Positions 45,084-55,324 of a DNA stretch of 64,000 bases are shown here, one piece after another. Numbering within the stretch: the stretch's first letter is position 1; the number at the start of each line of letters is the position of its first letter. The notes beneath the pieces are model-generated. The model ran no database searches, had not been told where the DNA came from, and was given only the letters and a program-made list of their open reading frames with translations. The DNA is from Pseudomonadota bacterium (lineage in GTDB: Bacteria; Pseudomonadota; Gammaproteobacteria; Pseudomonadales; Moraxellaceae). The translations under genes and the position numbers were made by a program. Where the stretch lies: contig JAJZBU010000003.1 in NCBI GenBank assembly GCA_021851865.1, forward strand, positions 1 to 64,000. The letters are read 5' to 3'.

Positions 45084-46411
45084 GGGTGCTGGACTCCTTC
45101 AATATCAGCCACGCTCATCCGCGCCGGCTGCAAATAGCGCCGGGCAACGTCCTGCACCTCGGCCGGAGTCACCGTCTGCAGACGCTTGGTAAAATCATCA
45201 CTGTCCTTCCAGGACAGGCCGACGGCGAGAAAACTGACCAAGTCGGAGGCGATGGAGGCGACCGAGTCGTGGCTATAGACCTCGCCGGCCACCAGCTGCG
45301 CCTGCACGCGCTTGAGCTCCTCCGCGCTCGGCGCCTGCGTCTGCAAGCGCTGTATCTCACCGAGCAGAGCCGTGCGCAGGTCGGCCAGGGTATGACCGGC
45401 GGCCGGGATGGCGCTGAACTCGAACAGAGTGTCGCCGCGACCGATGCCGCTATAGCCGACGTCGACCGCCGCCGCGATCTGCTGCTTGCGCACCAGGTCC
45501 TGTTCGAGGCGCGAGCTGTCGCCTTCGTCGAGGATGCCGGCGAGCATGGTCAACGCATACACGTCCTGACGCTGCTTGGCGGTGAGCAGGCCGGGGACGT
45601 TGAAGGCCATCAGCAGGGTCGGCACCTCGACTTTCGCCAAGTGCAGCTCGATCTGGCGCTGGCCGGGGATCTCCGCCTCGCGCGGCACGACATGCTGTGG
45701 CACCGGACGCGACGGCACGGCGTCAAAATAATGATGCACGGAAGCGAGCACGGTGGCGGGCTGAACGTCGCCGACGATGATCAGCACGGCATTGTTGGGC
45801 GCGTACCAGTGCCGGTACCAGTCGCGCGCATCCTGCGCCGTCAGGCCCTGAATGTCGGGCATCCAGCCGATGGTCGGGCGGCGATAGGGCGAGGACATGT
45901 TGGCGATGGCGGCGAAATGCTCGCCCGCCACAGCCATCGGCTGATCGTCGATACGCCAGCGCCTCTCCTCCATGACGACACGGTGCTCCTGCTCAAAGTT
46001 GGCGTCCTTGATCAGCAGATGCTGCATGCGATCGGCCTCCAACTCGAGCGCCAGGGGCAGACGATCGGCGGCGTACATCTGGTAATAGGCGGTGTAGTCG
46101 TCGGTGGTGAAGGCATTGTCCTCGCCACCATAGTGGGCGACGATGCGCGAGAACTCTTCGCTCGGTATCTTCGCACTGCCTTTGAACATGAGGTGTTCGA
46201 GCATGTGGGCGAGGCCGGTCTTGCCGTCTTTCTCGTCGACGGCGCCGACCTTGTAGGCGACTTCGACCACCACCACAGGAGCACGATGATCCTCGCGTAT
46301 GACCACCTGCAGACCATTAGCCAAGGTCGTTTCCGTGGTCTCACCGGCGTGGCCGGCCGTCGCTGAAACGAGGACGATGATACTGAAAAGTGACGAAATC
46401 TTTCTTAACAT
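45080..46411 (-). CDS. M16-family zinc peptidase, active subunit
   Basis: This 443-residue exported peptidase begins with a signal peptide (SSLFSIIVLVSATAGHA). The inverted zinc motif HMLEH is at 69-73, and a ligand Glu in VVMEER lies about 75 residues later, as in the HxxEH-x75-E pattern. I set the start at 46411 (MLRKISS); an upstream in-frame ATG at 46453 is less likely. It degrades peptides in the periplasm, probably as a dimer with the inactive partner encoded downstream. It is divergent from ftsY. Confidence 0.9.
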   Translation of the reverse strand: MLRKISSLFSIIVLVSATAGHAGETTETTLANGLQVVIREDHRAPVVVVEVAYKVGAVDEKDGKTGLAHMLEHLMFKGSAKIPSEEFSRIVAHYGGEDNAFTTDDYTAYYQMYAADRLPLALELEADRMQHLLIKDANFEQEHRVVMEERRWRIDDQPMAVAGEHFAAIANMSSPYRRPTIGWMPDIQGLTAQDARDWYRHWYAPNNAVLIIVGDVQPATVLASVHHYFDAVPSRPVPQHVVPREAEIPGQRQIELHLAKVEVPTLLMAFNVPGLLTAKQRQDVYALTMLAGILDEGDSSRLEQDLVRKQQIAAAVDVGYSGIGRGDTLFEFSAIPAAGHTLADLRTALLGEIQRLQTQAPSAEELKRVQAQLVAGEVYSHDSVASIASDLVSFLAVGLSWKDSDDFTKRLQTVTPAEVQDVARRYLQPARMSVADIEGVQHP

Positions 46412-46491
46412 AGGACATTGGGCCGCATCAGACAGAGTGGTAGCATAGCGCATCGAATCCGGAGGCGGCAGGGATCATCCGGTGAATTATT

Positions 46492-47589
46492 GTGACGGCG
46501 AGCACCGCAGGCGAATTCGGTATGACAGAAGCAAAGGATCAAGATGACAACCCTTCCGGTTGGGGCCGACGCTTCAAGTCCTGGCTCGGCAACACGCCAC
46601 CGGTGCCGCCCGAGTCAACACCGGCGCTAGCACCCGAGCCGACACCGGACACCCCGCCAGAAAGCAGCGGCGGTTTTCTCGAACGCATGCGCAGCGGCCT
46701 CAGTCGCACGCGCCACTCCCTCGGCGCCGGCCTGGCGCACGTCCTCATCGGCGGCAAGGAAATCGACGATGAACTGCTCGAAGAGATCGAGACCCAGCTC
46801 ATCGTCGCCGACATCGGCGTCGAAGCCAGCCAAAAAGTGCTGGCGGCGCTGACCGAGCGCGTCTCACGCCAGGAATTGACCCACTCCGGCGCGCTGATGA
46901 AAGCGCTGCGCGAAGAGCTCTGCGGTCTGCTCGAACCGCGCGTCGCACCGCTGCAGATCGACCGGCAGCAGCATCCTTTCGTCATCCTCGTCGTCGGCGT
47001 CAATGGTGTCGGCAAGACCACCACCATCGGCAAATTGGCGAAATACCTGCAAAAGCAGGGGCACTCGGTGATGCTGGCGGCGGGCGACACCTTTCGCGCC
47101 GCCGCCGTCGAGCAGCTGGTGACCTGGGGCGAACGCAACGACGTGCCGGTCGTCGCGCAAGGCCAAGGCGCCGACAGCGCGGCGGTGATCTTCGACGCCC
47201 TGCACAGCGCCCGCGCCCGCGGCATCGACGTCCTCCTCGCCGACACCGCCGGCCGCCTCAACAACAAGAGCCATCTGATGGAGGAGCTGCGCAAGGTCGT
47301 GCGCGTCATCCAGAAGGTCGATCCGCAGGCGCCGCACGAGACCTTGCTGGTGGTCGACGCCAGCACCGGCCAGAACGCACTGCAGCAGGCGCGCGACTTT
47401 CATCAGGCGGTGCCGCTCAGCGGCTTGGCGGTGACGAAACTGGATGGCACCGCCAAAGGTGGCATACTCTTCAGTCTGGCGGCACAGCTGCCGATCCCCC
47501 TGCGCTTCATCGGCGTCGGTGAAAAGATCGATGATCTGCGCCCGTTCAAGGCGCGCGACTTTGTCGAAGCCCTGCTCCTGGAGGAATGA
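46492..47589 (+). CDS. ftsY: Signal recognition particle receptor FtsY
   Basis: This 365-residue SRP GTPase has a Pro/Glu-rich acidic N-terminal region, then the NG domain with VGVNGVGKTTTIGKLAKYL, LADTAGRLNNKSHLMEEL and VTKLDGTAKGGI. It docks ribosomes making membrane proteins at the inner membrane. The GTG at 46492 with GGTGA upstream is one start; an ATG at 46522 is equally possible. It begins the ftsY-ftsE-ftsX-rpoH block. Confidence 0.95.
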   Translation: MTASTAGEFGMTEAKDQDDNPSGWGRRFKSWLGNTPPVPPESTPALAPEPTPDTPPESSGGFLERMRSGLSRTRHSLGAGLAHVLIGGKEIDDELLEEIETQLIVADIGVEASQKVLAALTERVSRQELTHSGALMKALREELCGLLEPRVAPLQIDRQQHPFVILVVGVNGVGKTTTIGKLAKYLQKQGHSVMLAAGDTFRAAAVEQLVTWGERNDVPVVAQGQGADSAAVIFDALHSARARGIDVLLADTAGRLNNKSHLMEELRKVVRVIQKVDPQAPHETLLVVDASTGQNALQQARDFHQAVPLSGLAVTKLDGTAKGGILFSLAAQLPIPLRFIGVGEKIDDLRPFKARDFVEALLLEE

Positions 47590-47592
47590 CCG

Positions 47593-48255
47593 GTGCTGAT
47601 CTTTCAACACGTCGGCAAATGCTACCCGAACGGCTATGAAGCGCTGAAAAACGTCAACTTCACCCTGGCCAAGGGCGAGATGGCCTTTCTCACCGGGCAC
47701 TCCGGCGCCGGCAAGTCGACCCTGTTACGCCTGATCATGCTCATCGAGCGCGCCAGCGCCGGCCAGATCAGCCTCGACGATCGCGACTACGCGCGCCTGC
47801 GCAGCCGCAGCATCGCGCATCTGCGCCGGCGCATCGGCATGGTCTACCAGGACCACAATCTGCTCGCCGACCGCAACGTCTTCGACAACGTCGCCATGCC
47901 CCTGGTCATCGCCGGCTTGCCGCCACGCGAGATCCGTCATCGCGTCGAGGCTTCGCTCGAATGGATGGGACTGGCGAGCAAGGCGCACATGCTGCCGATC
48001 ACCCTGTCGGGCGGCGAGCAACAACGCGTCGGCATCGCCCGCGCCGTCGTGCATCGCCCGCAACTGCTGCTCGCCGATGAACCGACCGGCAACCTCGACG
48101 CTGATCTCGCCACCGAGATCATGGATCTGTTTCATGCCCTCAGCCAGGCCGGCATGTCGGTGCTGGTGGCTACCCACGACCTGCATCTGACGACCCGCTA
48201 CGAGCATCGCATCCTCCACCTGAAACAGGGCCATCTGCAGGGAGAATCGCGATGA
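47593..48255 (+). CDS. ftsE: Cell-division ABC-type ATPase FtsE
   Basis: This 220-residue ATPase has Walker [13 protein letters not shown], signature [14 protein letters not shown] and Walker [13 protein letters not shown]. FtsE with FtsX controls periplasmic amidase activation at the septum. It starts with GTG four bases after ftsY and overlaps ftsX by ATGA. Confidence 0.95.
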   Translation: MLIFQHVGKCYPNGYEALKNVNFTLAKGEMAFLTGHSGAGKSTLLRLIMLIERASAGQISLDDRDYARLRSRSIAHLRRRIGMVYQDHNLLADRNVFDNVAMPLVIAGLPPREIRHRVEASLEWMGLASKAHMLPITLSGGEQQRVGIARAVVHRPQLLLADEPTGNLDADLATEIMDLFHALSQAGMSVLVATHDLHLTTRYEHRILHLKQGHLQGESR

Positions 48256-49205
48256 AAACCGGCGTCCGTCTGTCCCGCGCCAGCCTCGCGTCGCGCCTGC
48301 TGCACTGGCGCCAGCACCATCAGACGCAGGCACGCGAGAGTCTGTTGCGCCTGCTCGCGACCCCCTGGTCGAGCACCCTGACCATCCTCGTCATCGCCCT
48401 CGCCCTCGCCCTGCCGGCCTTGCTGCTGAGCCTGCTCGCCGACACCCGTTCGGTGATCGAGCAGGAGAGCGAGCACACCAGCCTGTCCGTCTATCTGCCG
48501 GCGCAGACCGACGCCGCGACACTGCGCGCCGACGTCGCCCTGATCACCTCGCTGAGCGGTGTGGCGGCGGTCGACACGCAGACGGCGGCGCAATCCCTGG
48601 AGGAGTTCGAGCGCCTCACGCAGAGCAGCGGCACGCTCTCCCTGCTCGGTCAGAACCCCCTGCCGGCGGTGCTCACCGTCTATCCCCTGCTGCACGAGCA
48701 AAACGCCCTGCAGGCCTTGCAGGCGGAACTGCAACGCCACCTGCCGCAGGCCGAAATCGAGCTCGACATGGCCTGGTTGCAGCGCTTGGCCACCAGCTTG
48801 GCCATCGCCACGCGCCTATTCATCCTGCTCTTCGGGGGTATGGCGCTGGCCGTCCTGCTGGTCGTCACCAACACCACCCGTCTCGCCATCGAAGCGCGCC
48901 GCGACGAGATCGTCACCTTGAAACTGCTCGGCGCCACGCACGGCATGGTCCGGCGCCCCTTCCTCTACGCCGGTTTCTGGACCGGCCTGATCGGTGGCGT
49001 CTGCAGCACCCTCTTCGTCGCCGTCGCCCTCGTCTGGCTGAATCAGCCGGTGCAAAAACTCGCCCATCTCTATCACTCGAGTTTCTCGCTGCACTCGCCA
49101 GGCCTGCTGTTTTGGTGTGGTTTGCCGGCGTTTGCGGTTTTTCTCGGCCTACTTGGCGCTTATATGGCCATGTATCGACATCTGCGCGAACTCGAGCCAC
49201 AATGA
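48252..49205 (+). CDS. ftsX: Cell-division membrane protein FtsX
   Basis: This 317-residue protein has a cytoplasmic start, a first membrane helix ([18 protein letters not shown]), a periplasmic domain of about 110 residues and three more helices near the C-terminus. This is the FtsX topology, and the gene directly follows ftsE. The periplasmic domain would bind the amidase activator EnvC. An 82-base gap separates it from rpoH. Confidence 0.93.
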   Translation: MKTGVRLSRASLASRLLHWRQHHQTQARESLLRLLATPWSSTLTILVIALALALPALLLSLLADTRSVIEQESEHTSLSVYLPAQTDAATLRADVALITSLSGVAAVDTQTAAQSLEEFERLTQSSGTLSLLGQNPLPAVLTVYPLLHEQNALQALQAELQRHLPQAEIELDMAWLQRLATSLAIATRLFILLFGGMALAVLLVVTNTTRLAIEARRDEIVTLKLLGATHGMVRRPFLYAGFWTGLIGGVCSTLFVAVALVWLNQPVQKLAHLYHSSFSLHSPGLLFWCGLPAFAVFLGLLGAYMAMYRHLRELEPQ

Positions 49206-49231
49206 TACCCCCCTGGGTAACAAAAACGATA

Positions 49232-49277
49232 CCTCGCACACGACGAGAGCTGCTAGAATGTCTGCAGATGATCGAGG
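49232..49277 (+). promoter_or_regulatory. Possible SD-pairing element in the rpoH leader
   Basis: CCTCG at 49232-49236 is complementary to CGAGG at 49273-49277, which is part of the rpoH ribosome binding site region GAGGAGG. Five base pairs could help to mask translation at low temperature, as in E. coli rpoH, but the pairing is short and a larger fold has not been tested. Confidence 0.25.
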
Positions 49278-49287
49278 AGGACTTTTT

Positions 49288-50162
<875 letters not shown>

Positions 50163-50166
<4 letters not shown>

Positions 50167-50522
50167 GGGCGCCGCCCCTCGCCGCTTGGTTGGCTCTCGA
50201 TCTCGCTCTCGCCGTCCTCCTCGGCGCCTTCGCCGCGCACTTGTTGCGCGCACGCCTTTCGGTTCCGGCGCTCGCGACCTGGGACACGGCGCAGCGCTAT
50301 CAGACTTGGCAGGCTCTCGGCCTGCTCGCCTGCCTGCGCTTCACCGCCTGCGACCGACGGGTGCGCAGCCTGATCCTCGGCGGCAGTGTGGTGTTCTCCG
50401 CTTCGCTCTACGCCGTGGCCTTGGGCGCGGCGAAGCCGGTCGCCTGGATCACGCCCCTCGGTGGTATGGCCATGGTCGGCGGCTGGTTGCTGCTCGCCTG
50501 GCAGTTGCGACAGGAGGCCTAG
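50163..50522 (+). CDS. DUF423-family small membrane protein
   Basis: This 119-residue protein has four hydrophobic segments and the DUF423 pattern LGAFAAHLL near residue 20, [15 protein letters not shown] and [18 protein letters not shown]. The GTG start overlaps the rpoH stop, so it is translationally coupled. Family function is unknown. It is followed after three bases by thiS. Confidence 0.82.
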
Positions 50523-50525
50523 GTC

Positions 50526-50726
50526 ATGCGTCTGCACGTGCAGGGTGAGGAGGTCGATGTGCCCGAGGGCAGCACCCTCAGCGAACTCCTGCAAAAGATG
50601 GATCTGCTCGGCCAGCGCCTCGCCGTCGAGATCAATCACACCGTCATACCGCGCAGCGCCCACGCCACGCACCGCCTGCAGGCGGGTGATCGTGTCGAGA
50701 TCGTGCGCGCCATCGGCGGCGGCTGA
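50526..50726 (+). CDS. thiS: Sulfur carrier protein ThiS
   Basis: This 66-residue ubiquitin-like protein ends in the functional Gly-Gly (RAIGGG), whose C-terminus is adenylated and thiocarboxylated. It gives sulfur to ThiG for the thiazole part of thiamine. It has NHTVIPRS and GDRVEIV, standard for ThiS. It lies three bases after the DUF423 gene and 100 bases before thiG, and that gap contains TTGCAG-N17-TACAAA, which could be an internal promoter. Confidence 0.92.
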   Translation: MRLHVQGEEVDVPEGSTLSELLQKMDLLGQRLAVEINHTVIPRSAHATHRLQAGDRVEIVRAIGGG

Positions 50727-50826
50727 GTCAGCGACGCTTGCAGGCACCTGGCGGCCATGATACAAAGCCGCTTGCGCTCCTACGCACCGATTTTCGCCGC
50801 TTTTTCCACGTCATGCCGAGGTTCCC

Positions 50827-51606
50827 ATGTCAGATACCTGGACCCTGGGGTCGCGCACCCTGCATTCCCGCCTGCTGCTCGGCACCGGCAAATACCGCGA
50901 TCTCGAGCAGACGCGTCTGGCGGTGGAAGCCTCCGGCGCCGAGATCGTCACCGTCGCGGTGCGGCGCGTGAACATCGGCCAGCATGGCGCCGCCGACAAT
51001 CTCCTGTCGGTCCTGCCGCCGGACCGCTACACCCTGTTGCCCAACACCGCCGGCTGCTATGACGCCGACGAGGCGGTGCGCACCTGCCGCCTGGCGCGCG
51101 AACTGCTCGACGACCACCGCCTGGTCAAGCTGGAAGTGCTCGGCGATCCGCAGACCCTCTATCCCAACGTCGTCGAAACCCTGAAAGCCGCCGCGATCCT
51201 GGTCAAAGAAGGCTTCGAGGTGATGGTCTACACCTCCGATGATCCCATCGTCGCGCGCCAGCTCGAGGATCTCGGTTGCATCGCCATCATGCCCCTCGGC
51301 AGCCTCATCGGCTCTGGCCTCGGCATCGTCAACCCGCATCATCTGTCGATCATCCTGGAACGCGCCCAGGTCCCCGTCCTCGTCGACGCCGGCGTCGGCA
51401 CCGCTTCCGATGCCTGCGTCGCCATGGAGCTCGGCGTCACCGGCGTGCTCATGAACACCGCCGTCGCCGAAGCGCAGCATCCGGTGCTGATGGCCCAGGC
51501 CATGGGCCAGGCGGTGGCCGCCGGGCGCGCTGCCTTCCTCGCCGGACGCATGCCCAAGCGCGTGCGCGCCGCCGCCTCGACCCCGACGCAAGGGCGCATC
51601 CAGTGA
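50827..51606 (+). CDS. thiG: Thiazole synthase ThiG
   Basis: This 259-residue TIM-barrel enzyme joins deoxyxylulose phosphate with ThiS sulfur and dehydroglycine into the thiazole ring. [16 protein letters not shown] holds the Schiff-base lysine, and [14 protein letters not shown] and [13 protein letters not shown] bind phosphate. It overlaps trmB by four bases (TGA/GTG). thiC, thiE and other thiamine genes are not here and no TPP riboswitch is seen before thiS. Confidence 0.95.
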   Translation: MSDTWTLGSRTLHSRLLLGTGKYRDLEQTRLAVEASGAEIVTVAVRRVNIGQHGAADNLLSVLPPDRYTLLPNTAGCYDADEAVRTCRLARELLDDHRLVKLEVLGDPQTLYPNVVETLKAAAILVKEGFEVMVYTSDDPIVARQLEDLGCIAIMPLGSLIGSGLGIVNPHHLSIILERAQVPVLVDAGVGTASDACVAMELGVTGVLMNTAVAEAQHPVLMAQAMGQAVAAGRAAFLAGRMPKRVRAAASTPTQGRIQ

Positions 51607-52304
51607 CTGAAAGCGCCGTGCCACGGCGCACGATACAGACCTTCGTGCGGCGTTGTTCCAGCCTCACCAGACAGCAGCATCAGGGTCTCGAACTCTATGC
51701 CGACTGGCGTCTCGAGGCGCCGACGGCGCTGACCTCGCCGGCCTTGTTCGGCAACGATCACCCCCTCACCCTGGAGATCGGCTTCGGCATGGGGCACTCC
51801 CTCGTCGCCATGGCCGACGCCGAGCGTGAACGCAATTTTCTCGGCATCGAGGTGCATCGTCCGGGACTGGCACAGATCTGTTATGAGGCGGGGCTGCGCC
51901 AGCTCGACAACCTCCGTGTCATCGAAGGCGACGCCCTCGCCCATCTGCGCCAGTACGGCGTGCCCGAAAGCCTCGATCGCCTGCAGCTCTTCTTCCCCGA
52001 TCCCTGGCCGAAGAAACGCCATCACAAGCGTCGTCTGGTGCACCCTGAGCACGTCGCTTTTCTGCGCACCTACCTGCGCCCGGGCGGCGTCTTTCATATG
52101 GCGACCGACTGGCAGCCCTACGCCGAATGGATGCTGGCGGTGATGGAGCAGGCGCCCGGCTACGTCAACCTCGCCGGCGCCGGCAACTTTCATCCCCGCC
52201 CCGCTACGCGCCCCCTGACCAAGTTCGAAAAACGCGGTCTGGAGGCCGGCCACGGCATCTGGGATCTGCTTTTCGCCCGCACCGAGGCCGATCTGACACC
52301 TTGA
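51603..52304 (+). CDS. trmB: tRNA (guanine46-N7)-methyltransferase TrmB
   Basis: This 233-residue methyltransferase has [15 protein letters not shown] for SAM binding, [20 protein letters not shown] and the tail [20 protein letters not shown]. It makes m7G46 in tRNA. The GTG start at 51603 overlaps the thiG stop; the open frame extends upstream only as antiframe of thiG. thiG-trmB adjacency is common in gammaproteobacteria. Confidence 0.93.
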   Translation: MTESAVPRRTIQTFVRRCSSLTRQQHQGLELYADWRLEAPTALTSPALFGNDHPLTLEIGFGMGHSLVAMADAERERNFLGIEVHRPGLAQICYEAGLRQLDNLRVIEGDALAHLRQYGVPESLDRLQLFFPDPWPKKRHHKRRLVHPEHVAFLRTYLRPGGVFHMATDWQPYAEWMLAVMEQAPGYVNLAGAGNFHPRPATRPLTKFEKRGLEAGHGIWDLLFARTEADLTP

Positions 52305-52320
52305 CGACGGACCGCCGTCG
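52305..52320 (+). other. Hairpin directly after trmB
   Basis: CGACGG and CCGTCG form a perfect six-base stem with loop ACCG, beginning on the base after the trmB stop. No T-run follows, so termination is only possible, not established. Confidence 0.4.
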
Positions 52321-52359
52321 GTGCAATGCTGGGGGGACTTTCATCGAGGCCGACCGTTG

Positions 52360-52707
52360 ATGTCGACACTGCGCACCTGGCTCACTTGGTCGCTGATCTT
52401 TCTGCTCTTAGGGGCAGGGGTGTGTCGTGCCATCTGTGCCCTGCCGACAGCACCGATGCACGCGTCGCCGACCGCTGTCATGCCTTGCTGCGATCATCCG
52501 GCGCATGACGCCGCCATCAGCGCCAGCATGATGAACGCCGCCCACCCCACGGTCATCGCCTCTTCGCCTTTTCTCACCTGGCCGCCTTTGGCCGTGGCCC
52601 TCCTTGGGCTGCTCCTGGCGCTGCCGTCGCCGTCATACGGCAAGATCGACGATGTGCGCCGCGATGCGGCGCCGCCCTATCTACGAACGCGCCGCCTACG
52701 CCTCTGA
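52360..52707 (+). CDS. Small Cys/His-rich exported or membrane protein next to cusCBA
   Basis: This 115-residue protein has an N-terminal signal or anchor (SLIFLLLGAGVCRAICA), a Met/His/Cys cluster (MHASPTAVMPCCDHPAHD) and a second hydrophobic segment (WPPLAVALLGLLLALP). Small proteins like this commonly head copper/silver efflux operons. The residues suit periplasmic metal binding, but no family is firmly recognised. Start at 52360 was chosen over an upstream in-frame ATG at 52321. It lies 74 bases before cusC. Confidence 0.6.
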   Translation: MSTLRTWLTWSLIFLLLGAGVCRAICALPTAPMHASPTAVMPCCDHPAHDAAISASMMNAAHPTVIASSPFLTWPPLAVALLGLLLALPSPSYGKIDDVRRDAAPPYLRTRRLRL

Positions 52708-52734
52708 GAACTCCTCGCTGTCCTGGTTGATGCG

Positions 52735-52750
52735 CACGCCGTGAGGCGTG
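52735..52750 (+). other. Hairpin upstream of cusC
   Basis: CACGCC and GGCGTG form a six-base stem with loop GTGA, extendable by G-U pairs. It lies 28 bases after the small gene and 31 before cusC. It may reduce read-through or protect mRNA ends. Confidence 0.35.
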
Positions 52751-52781
52751 TGTCTGTCTGCTCGCTGCGAGGAAATCGAAC

Positions 52782-54038
52782 ATGTTAGGGAAACTTGCGA
52801 CATCCCTGGGTCTGGCCTGCCTGCTCGGCAACGTCGGCCTGGCGCGCGCCGATCTCAGCCTGGAACAGGCGGTGCAGGCGGCGCTCGCCGACTCCGCCCA
52901 TCTGCGCGCACAGGAGGAGGATCACAGCGCGGCGCAGCAGGCGCTGACCGCCTCCGGCACCCTGCCCGATCCCCGCCTCTACGGCGGTCTGTCGAACATC
53001 CCGGTGAGCAGCATGGGCGGCGTCAACGCTTACAGCAGCGGCCAGGACGCGATGAGCGCCCGCGTCATCGGCATCAGTCAGGATCTGCCCAATACCGCCA
53101 AACGTCAGGCGGCGCGTGACCAGGCGCAGGCCGACGCGGAACTGAGCAGCGCCGACATCACGCAGGCGCGTAGCGATCTCGCCATCGCCGCCGCGCAGGC
53201 GTGGATCGCTCTCCACGCTGAGGAACAGCGCCACCAGCTGCTGCTGCGACAACGCCAGGACGGCCTGTTACTGGTCCAGCTCAGCGCGCGGCAAGTGGCC
53301 GTTGGTCAAGCTGCGCCCGTCGATGCGCTGCAGGCCCGCCTCGATCTCGCCGATCTCGACAATGCCCTGGCGCAGAACCTTGCCGCGGTGGCGATCCGAC
53401 GGGCGCGGCTGGTGCGTCTGATCGGCGCCGCCGGCCAAGCGCCCCTGTGCGGCACAGTGCCCGCCTGGCCGTTGCAGGACGCCGACCTGCGCCAGCGCCT
53501 GGCGCAGCATCCGGATCTGCAGGTGGCAGCGGCCAAGGTGCGCCAGGCGGCGGCCGACGTCGCCGCGGCGAGCGCCAATCAGCACCCTGACTGGGGCGTC
53601 GACCTCGCCTATCAGCATCGCGGCCCGGCCTACGCCGACATGATGTCGTTGACCGTCTCCATGTCGCTACCGGTATTCCAGGGTCAGCGCCAGGGCCCGC
53701 GCCTAAAGGCGCAGGAGTCGCGTCTGCTCGCCGCCCGCGACGACCTGCTCGATCTGCAACGCGAGCACGTCGCACAATTGCAGGCCGATCTCAGCCTGTG
53801 GCAGGCGCTGAATACGCAGGTAACCCGCCTGCGTCAGGAAGAACTGCCGCTGGCGCAGCAAAAGATCGATCTGCTGCTCGCTTCCTACCGTAACGGCCAG
53901 GGCGACATCGCCACCTTGCTGGCGGCGCGCCAAGCGCGTCGCCGCCTGCTCCTGCAGGCCATCGACCTCGACGAACAGCGCGCGCAACTGAGTGCGCGTC
54001 TGCACTACCAGGGATACTCGCCGGAGCAAGGCTCATGA
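52782..54038 (+). CDS. cusC: Outer-membrane channel of copper/silver efflux (CusC-like, TolC family)
   Basis: This 418-residue exported protein has a signal peptide (LATSLGLACLLGNVGLARA) and two long helical repeats with the OEP pattern (LSLEQAVQAALADSAHLRAQ; later QLQADLSLWQALNTQVTRL). It would carry metal through the outer membrane with CusB and CusA. It lacks the lipobox of E. coli CusC. It overlaps cusB by ATGA. CusC identity rests on the operon; the family alone could also serve other RND pumps. Confidence 0.87.
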   Translation: MLGKLATSLGLACLLGNVGLARADLSLEQAVQAALADSAHLRAQEEDHSAAQQALTASGTLPDPRLYGGLSNIPVSSMGGVNAYSSGQDAMSARVIGISQDLPNTAKRQAARDQAQADAELSSADITQARSDLAIAAAQAWIALHAEEQRHQLLLRQRQDGLLLVQLSARQVAVGQAAPVDALQARLDLADLDNALAQNLAAVAIRRARLVRLIGAAGQAPLCGTVPAWPLQDADLRQRLAQHPDLQVAAAKVRQAAADVAAASANQHPDWGVDLAYQHRGPAYADMMSLTVSMSLPVFQGQRQGPRLKAQESRLLAARDDLLDLQREHVAQLQADLSLWQALNTQVTRLRQEELPLAQQKIDLLLASYRNGQGDIATLLAARQARRRLLLQAIDLDEQRAQLSARLHYQGYSPEQGS

Positions 54039-55324
54039 ACAAGATCCTCATCGCGGTGCTGATCCTCATCGCCGCGGCGCTGGGAGCGGCCGGCGAGCGC
54101 TGGCTGCACTTTCCGGCGGCTCTCGCCAGCGTCGCCCGTTCCACACCACGGGCGGCGCCAGCACGGCGCGTGCTCTACTGGTACGACCCGATGCAACCCA
54201 GCGTGCACTTCGATCATCCCGGCAAGTCACCGAGCATGAATATGGACCTGCTGCCCAAGTACGCGACCAGTGGCGGTAGTAGCGCCGTCCTGATTCCGAC
54301 AGCACAGAGCCAGGCTCTGGGCATGCGACTGGGCACCGTGCATCGGGGTCTCCTGCGCTCCCATCTGCATGTCAGCGCCGTCGTCGCCTATGACGACCGC
54401 CAGTTGAGCGTGCTGCAGGCACGTACCGATGGCTATCTCGAGCAGGTGGTGCCGCACACCGCCGGCGATCTTGTGCGTCAGGGTGAACTCCTCGCCACCT
54501 TGCGCGCGCCCGCCTGGACGTCGGCGCAAGCCGAGGAACGGGCCTTGCGCCACGCCGGTGACAGCGACTTGGCACAGGCGGCACAGCAGCGTCTACGTGC
54601 GCTCGGCATGAGCCGTAGGCAGATACAAGGTCTCCAGCAGGGTGCGCCGGTGACCGACCGCATCCCGATCCGCGCACCGCGCTCTGGCGTGTTGCTGAGC
54701 GCCGATCTGCGCGTCGGCATGACGGTGACGCGCGGGCAAACCCTGGCGCGCGTCAACGGCCTCGACAGCGTCTGGCTGGAGGCGGCCGTGCCACAGGCAC
54801 AGGCGGCGCAAATACGGGTGGGCCAGGCTGCCACCTTGAACATCGCCGGTAGCACGCCGACACCGCTGTCGGGACGGGTGCTCGACATCCTGCCCGCACT
54901 GAATGCTGACAACCGCAGCCTGAACGTGCGCCTGCAGATGCCTAATGCCGATCATCGCCTGCACCCGGGCATGTATGGCGAAGTCGACCTACTGCACACC
55001 GATGGCGAACATCTGCTGGTACCAAGCGCAGCGATACTGAACAGCGGTCAGCGCACCCTCGTCTTCCTGGCGCAAGGAAGTGGCCGCTATCTACCGGTGG
55101 AAGTCAGGGTGGGCAGCACCGCAGATGGGATGAGCGAGATCCTGCAAGGATTGCAGGCTGGCGACCAGGTCGTGGTGTCCGGGCAGTTTCTCCTCGACTC
55201 CGAGGCCAATCTCAACGATCTGCCGATCCGCCCCCTGGCGCCACCAGCAGCCGCCGAGCCGACGCGAAAAGCTGCTGCAGCGCAGCATCAGACCCGCGGC
55301 ATGGCCGACATGGGGGGCATGTGA
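54035..55324 (+). CDS. cusB: Periplasmic adaptor of copper/silver efflux, CusB-like
   Basis: This 429-residue membrane-fusion protein has a membrane-anchoring N-terminus and the heavy-metal-binding motif [20 protein letters not shown], with Met53, Met68 and Met70 in the same places as the Cu(I)/Ag(I) ligands of E. coli CusB. Lipoyl-like and beta-barrel domains follow ([40 protein letters not shown]). A Met/His-rich tail ([10 protein letters not shown]) adds possible metal ligands. Its stop overlaps the cusA start. Confidence 0.92.
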   Translation: MNKILIAVLILIAAALGAAGERWLHFPAALASVARSTPRAAPARRVLYWYDPMQPSVHFDHPGKSPSMNMDLLPKYATSGGSSAVLIPTAQSQALGMRLGTVHRGLLRSHLHVSAVVAYDDRQLSVLQARTDGYLEQVVPHTAGDLVRQGELLATLRAPAWTSAQAEERALRHAGDSDLAQAAQQRLRALGMSRRQIQGLQQGAPVTDRIPIRAPRSGVLLSADLRVGMTVTRGQTLARVNGLDSVWLEAAVPQAQAAQIRVGQAATLNIAGSTPTPLSGRVLDILPALNADNRSLNVRLQMPNADHRLHPGMYGEVDLLHTDGEHLLVPSAAILNSGQRTLVFLAQGSGRYLPVEVRVGSTADGMSEILQGLQAGDQVVVSGQFLLDSEANLNDLPIRPLAPPAAAEPTRKAAAAQHQTRGMADMGGM

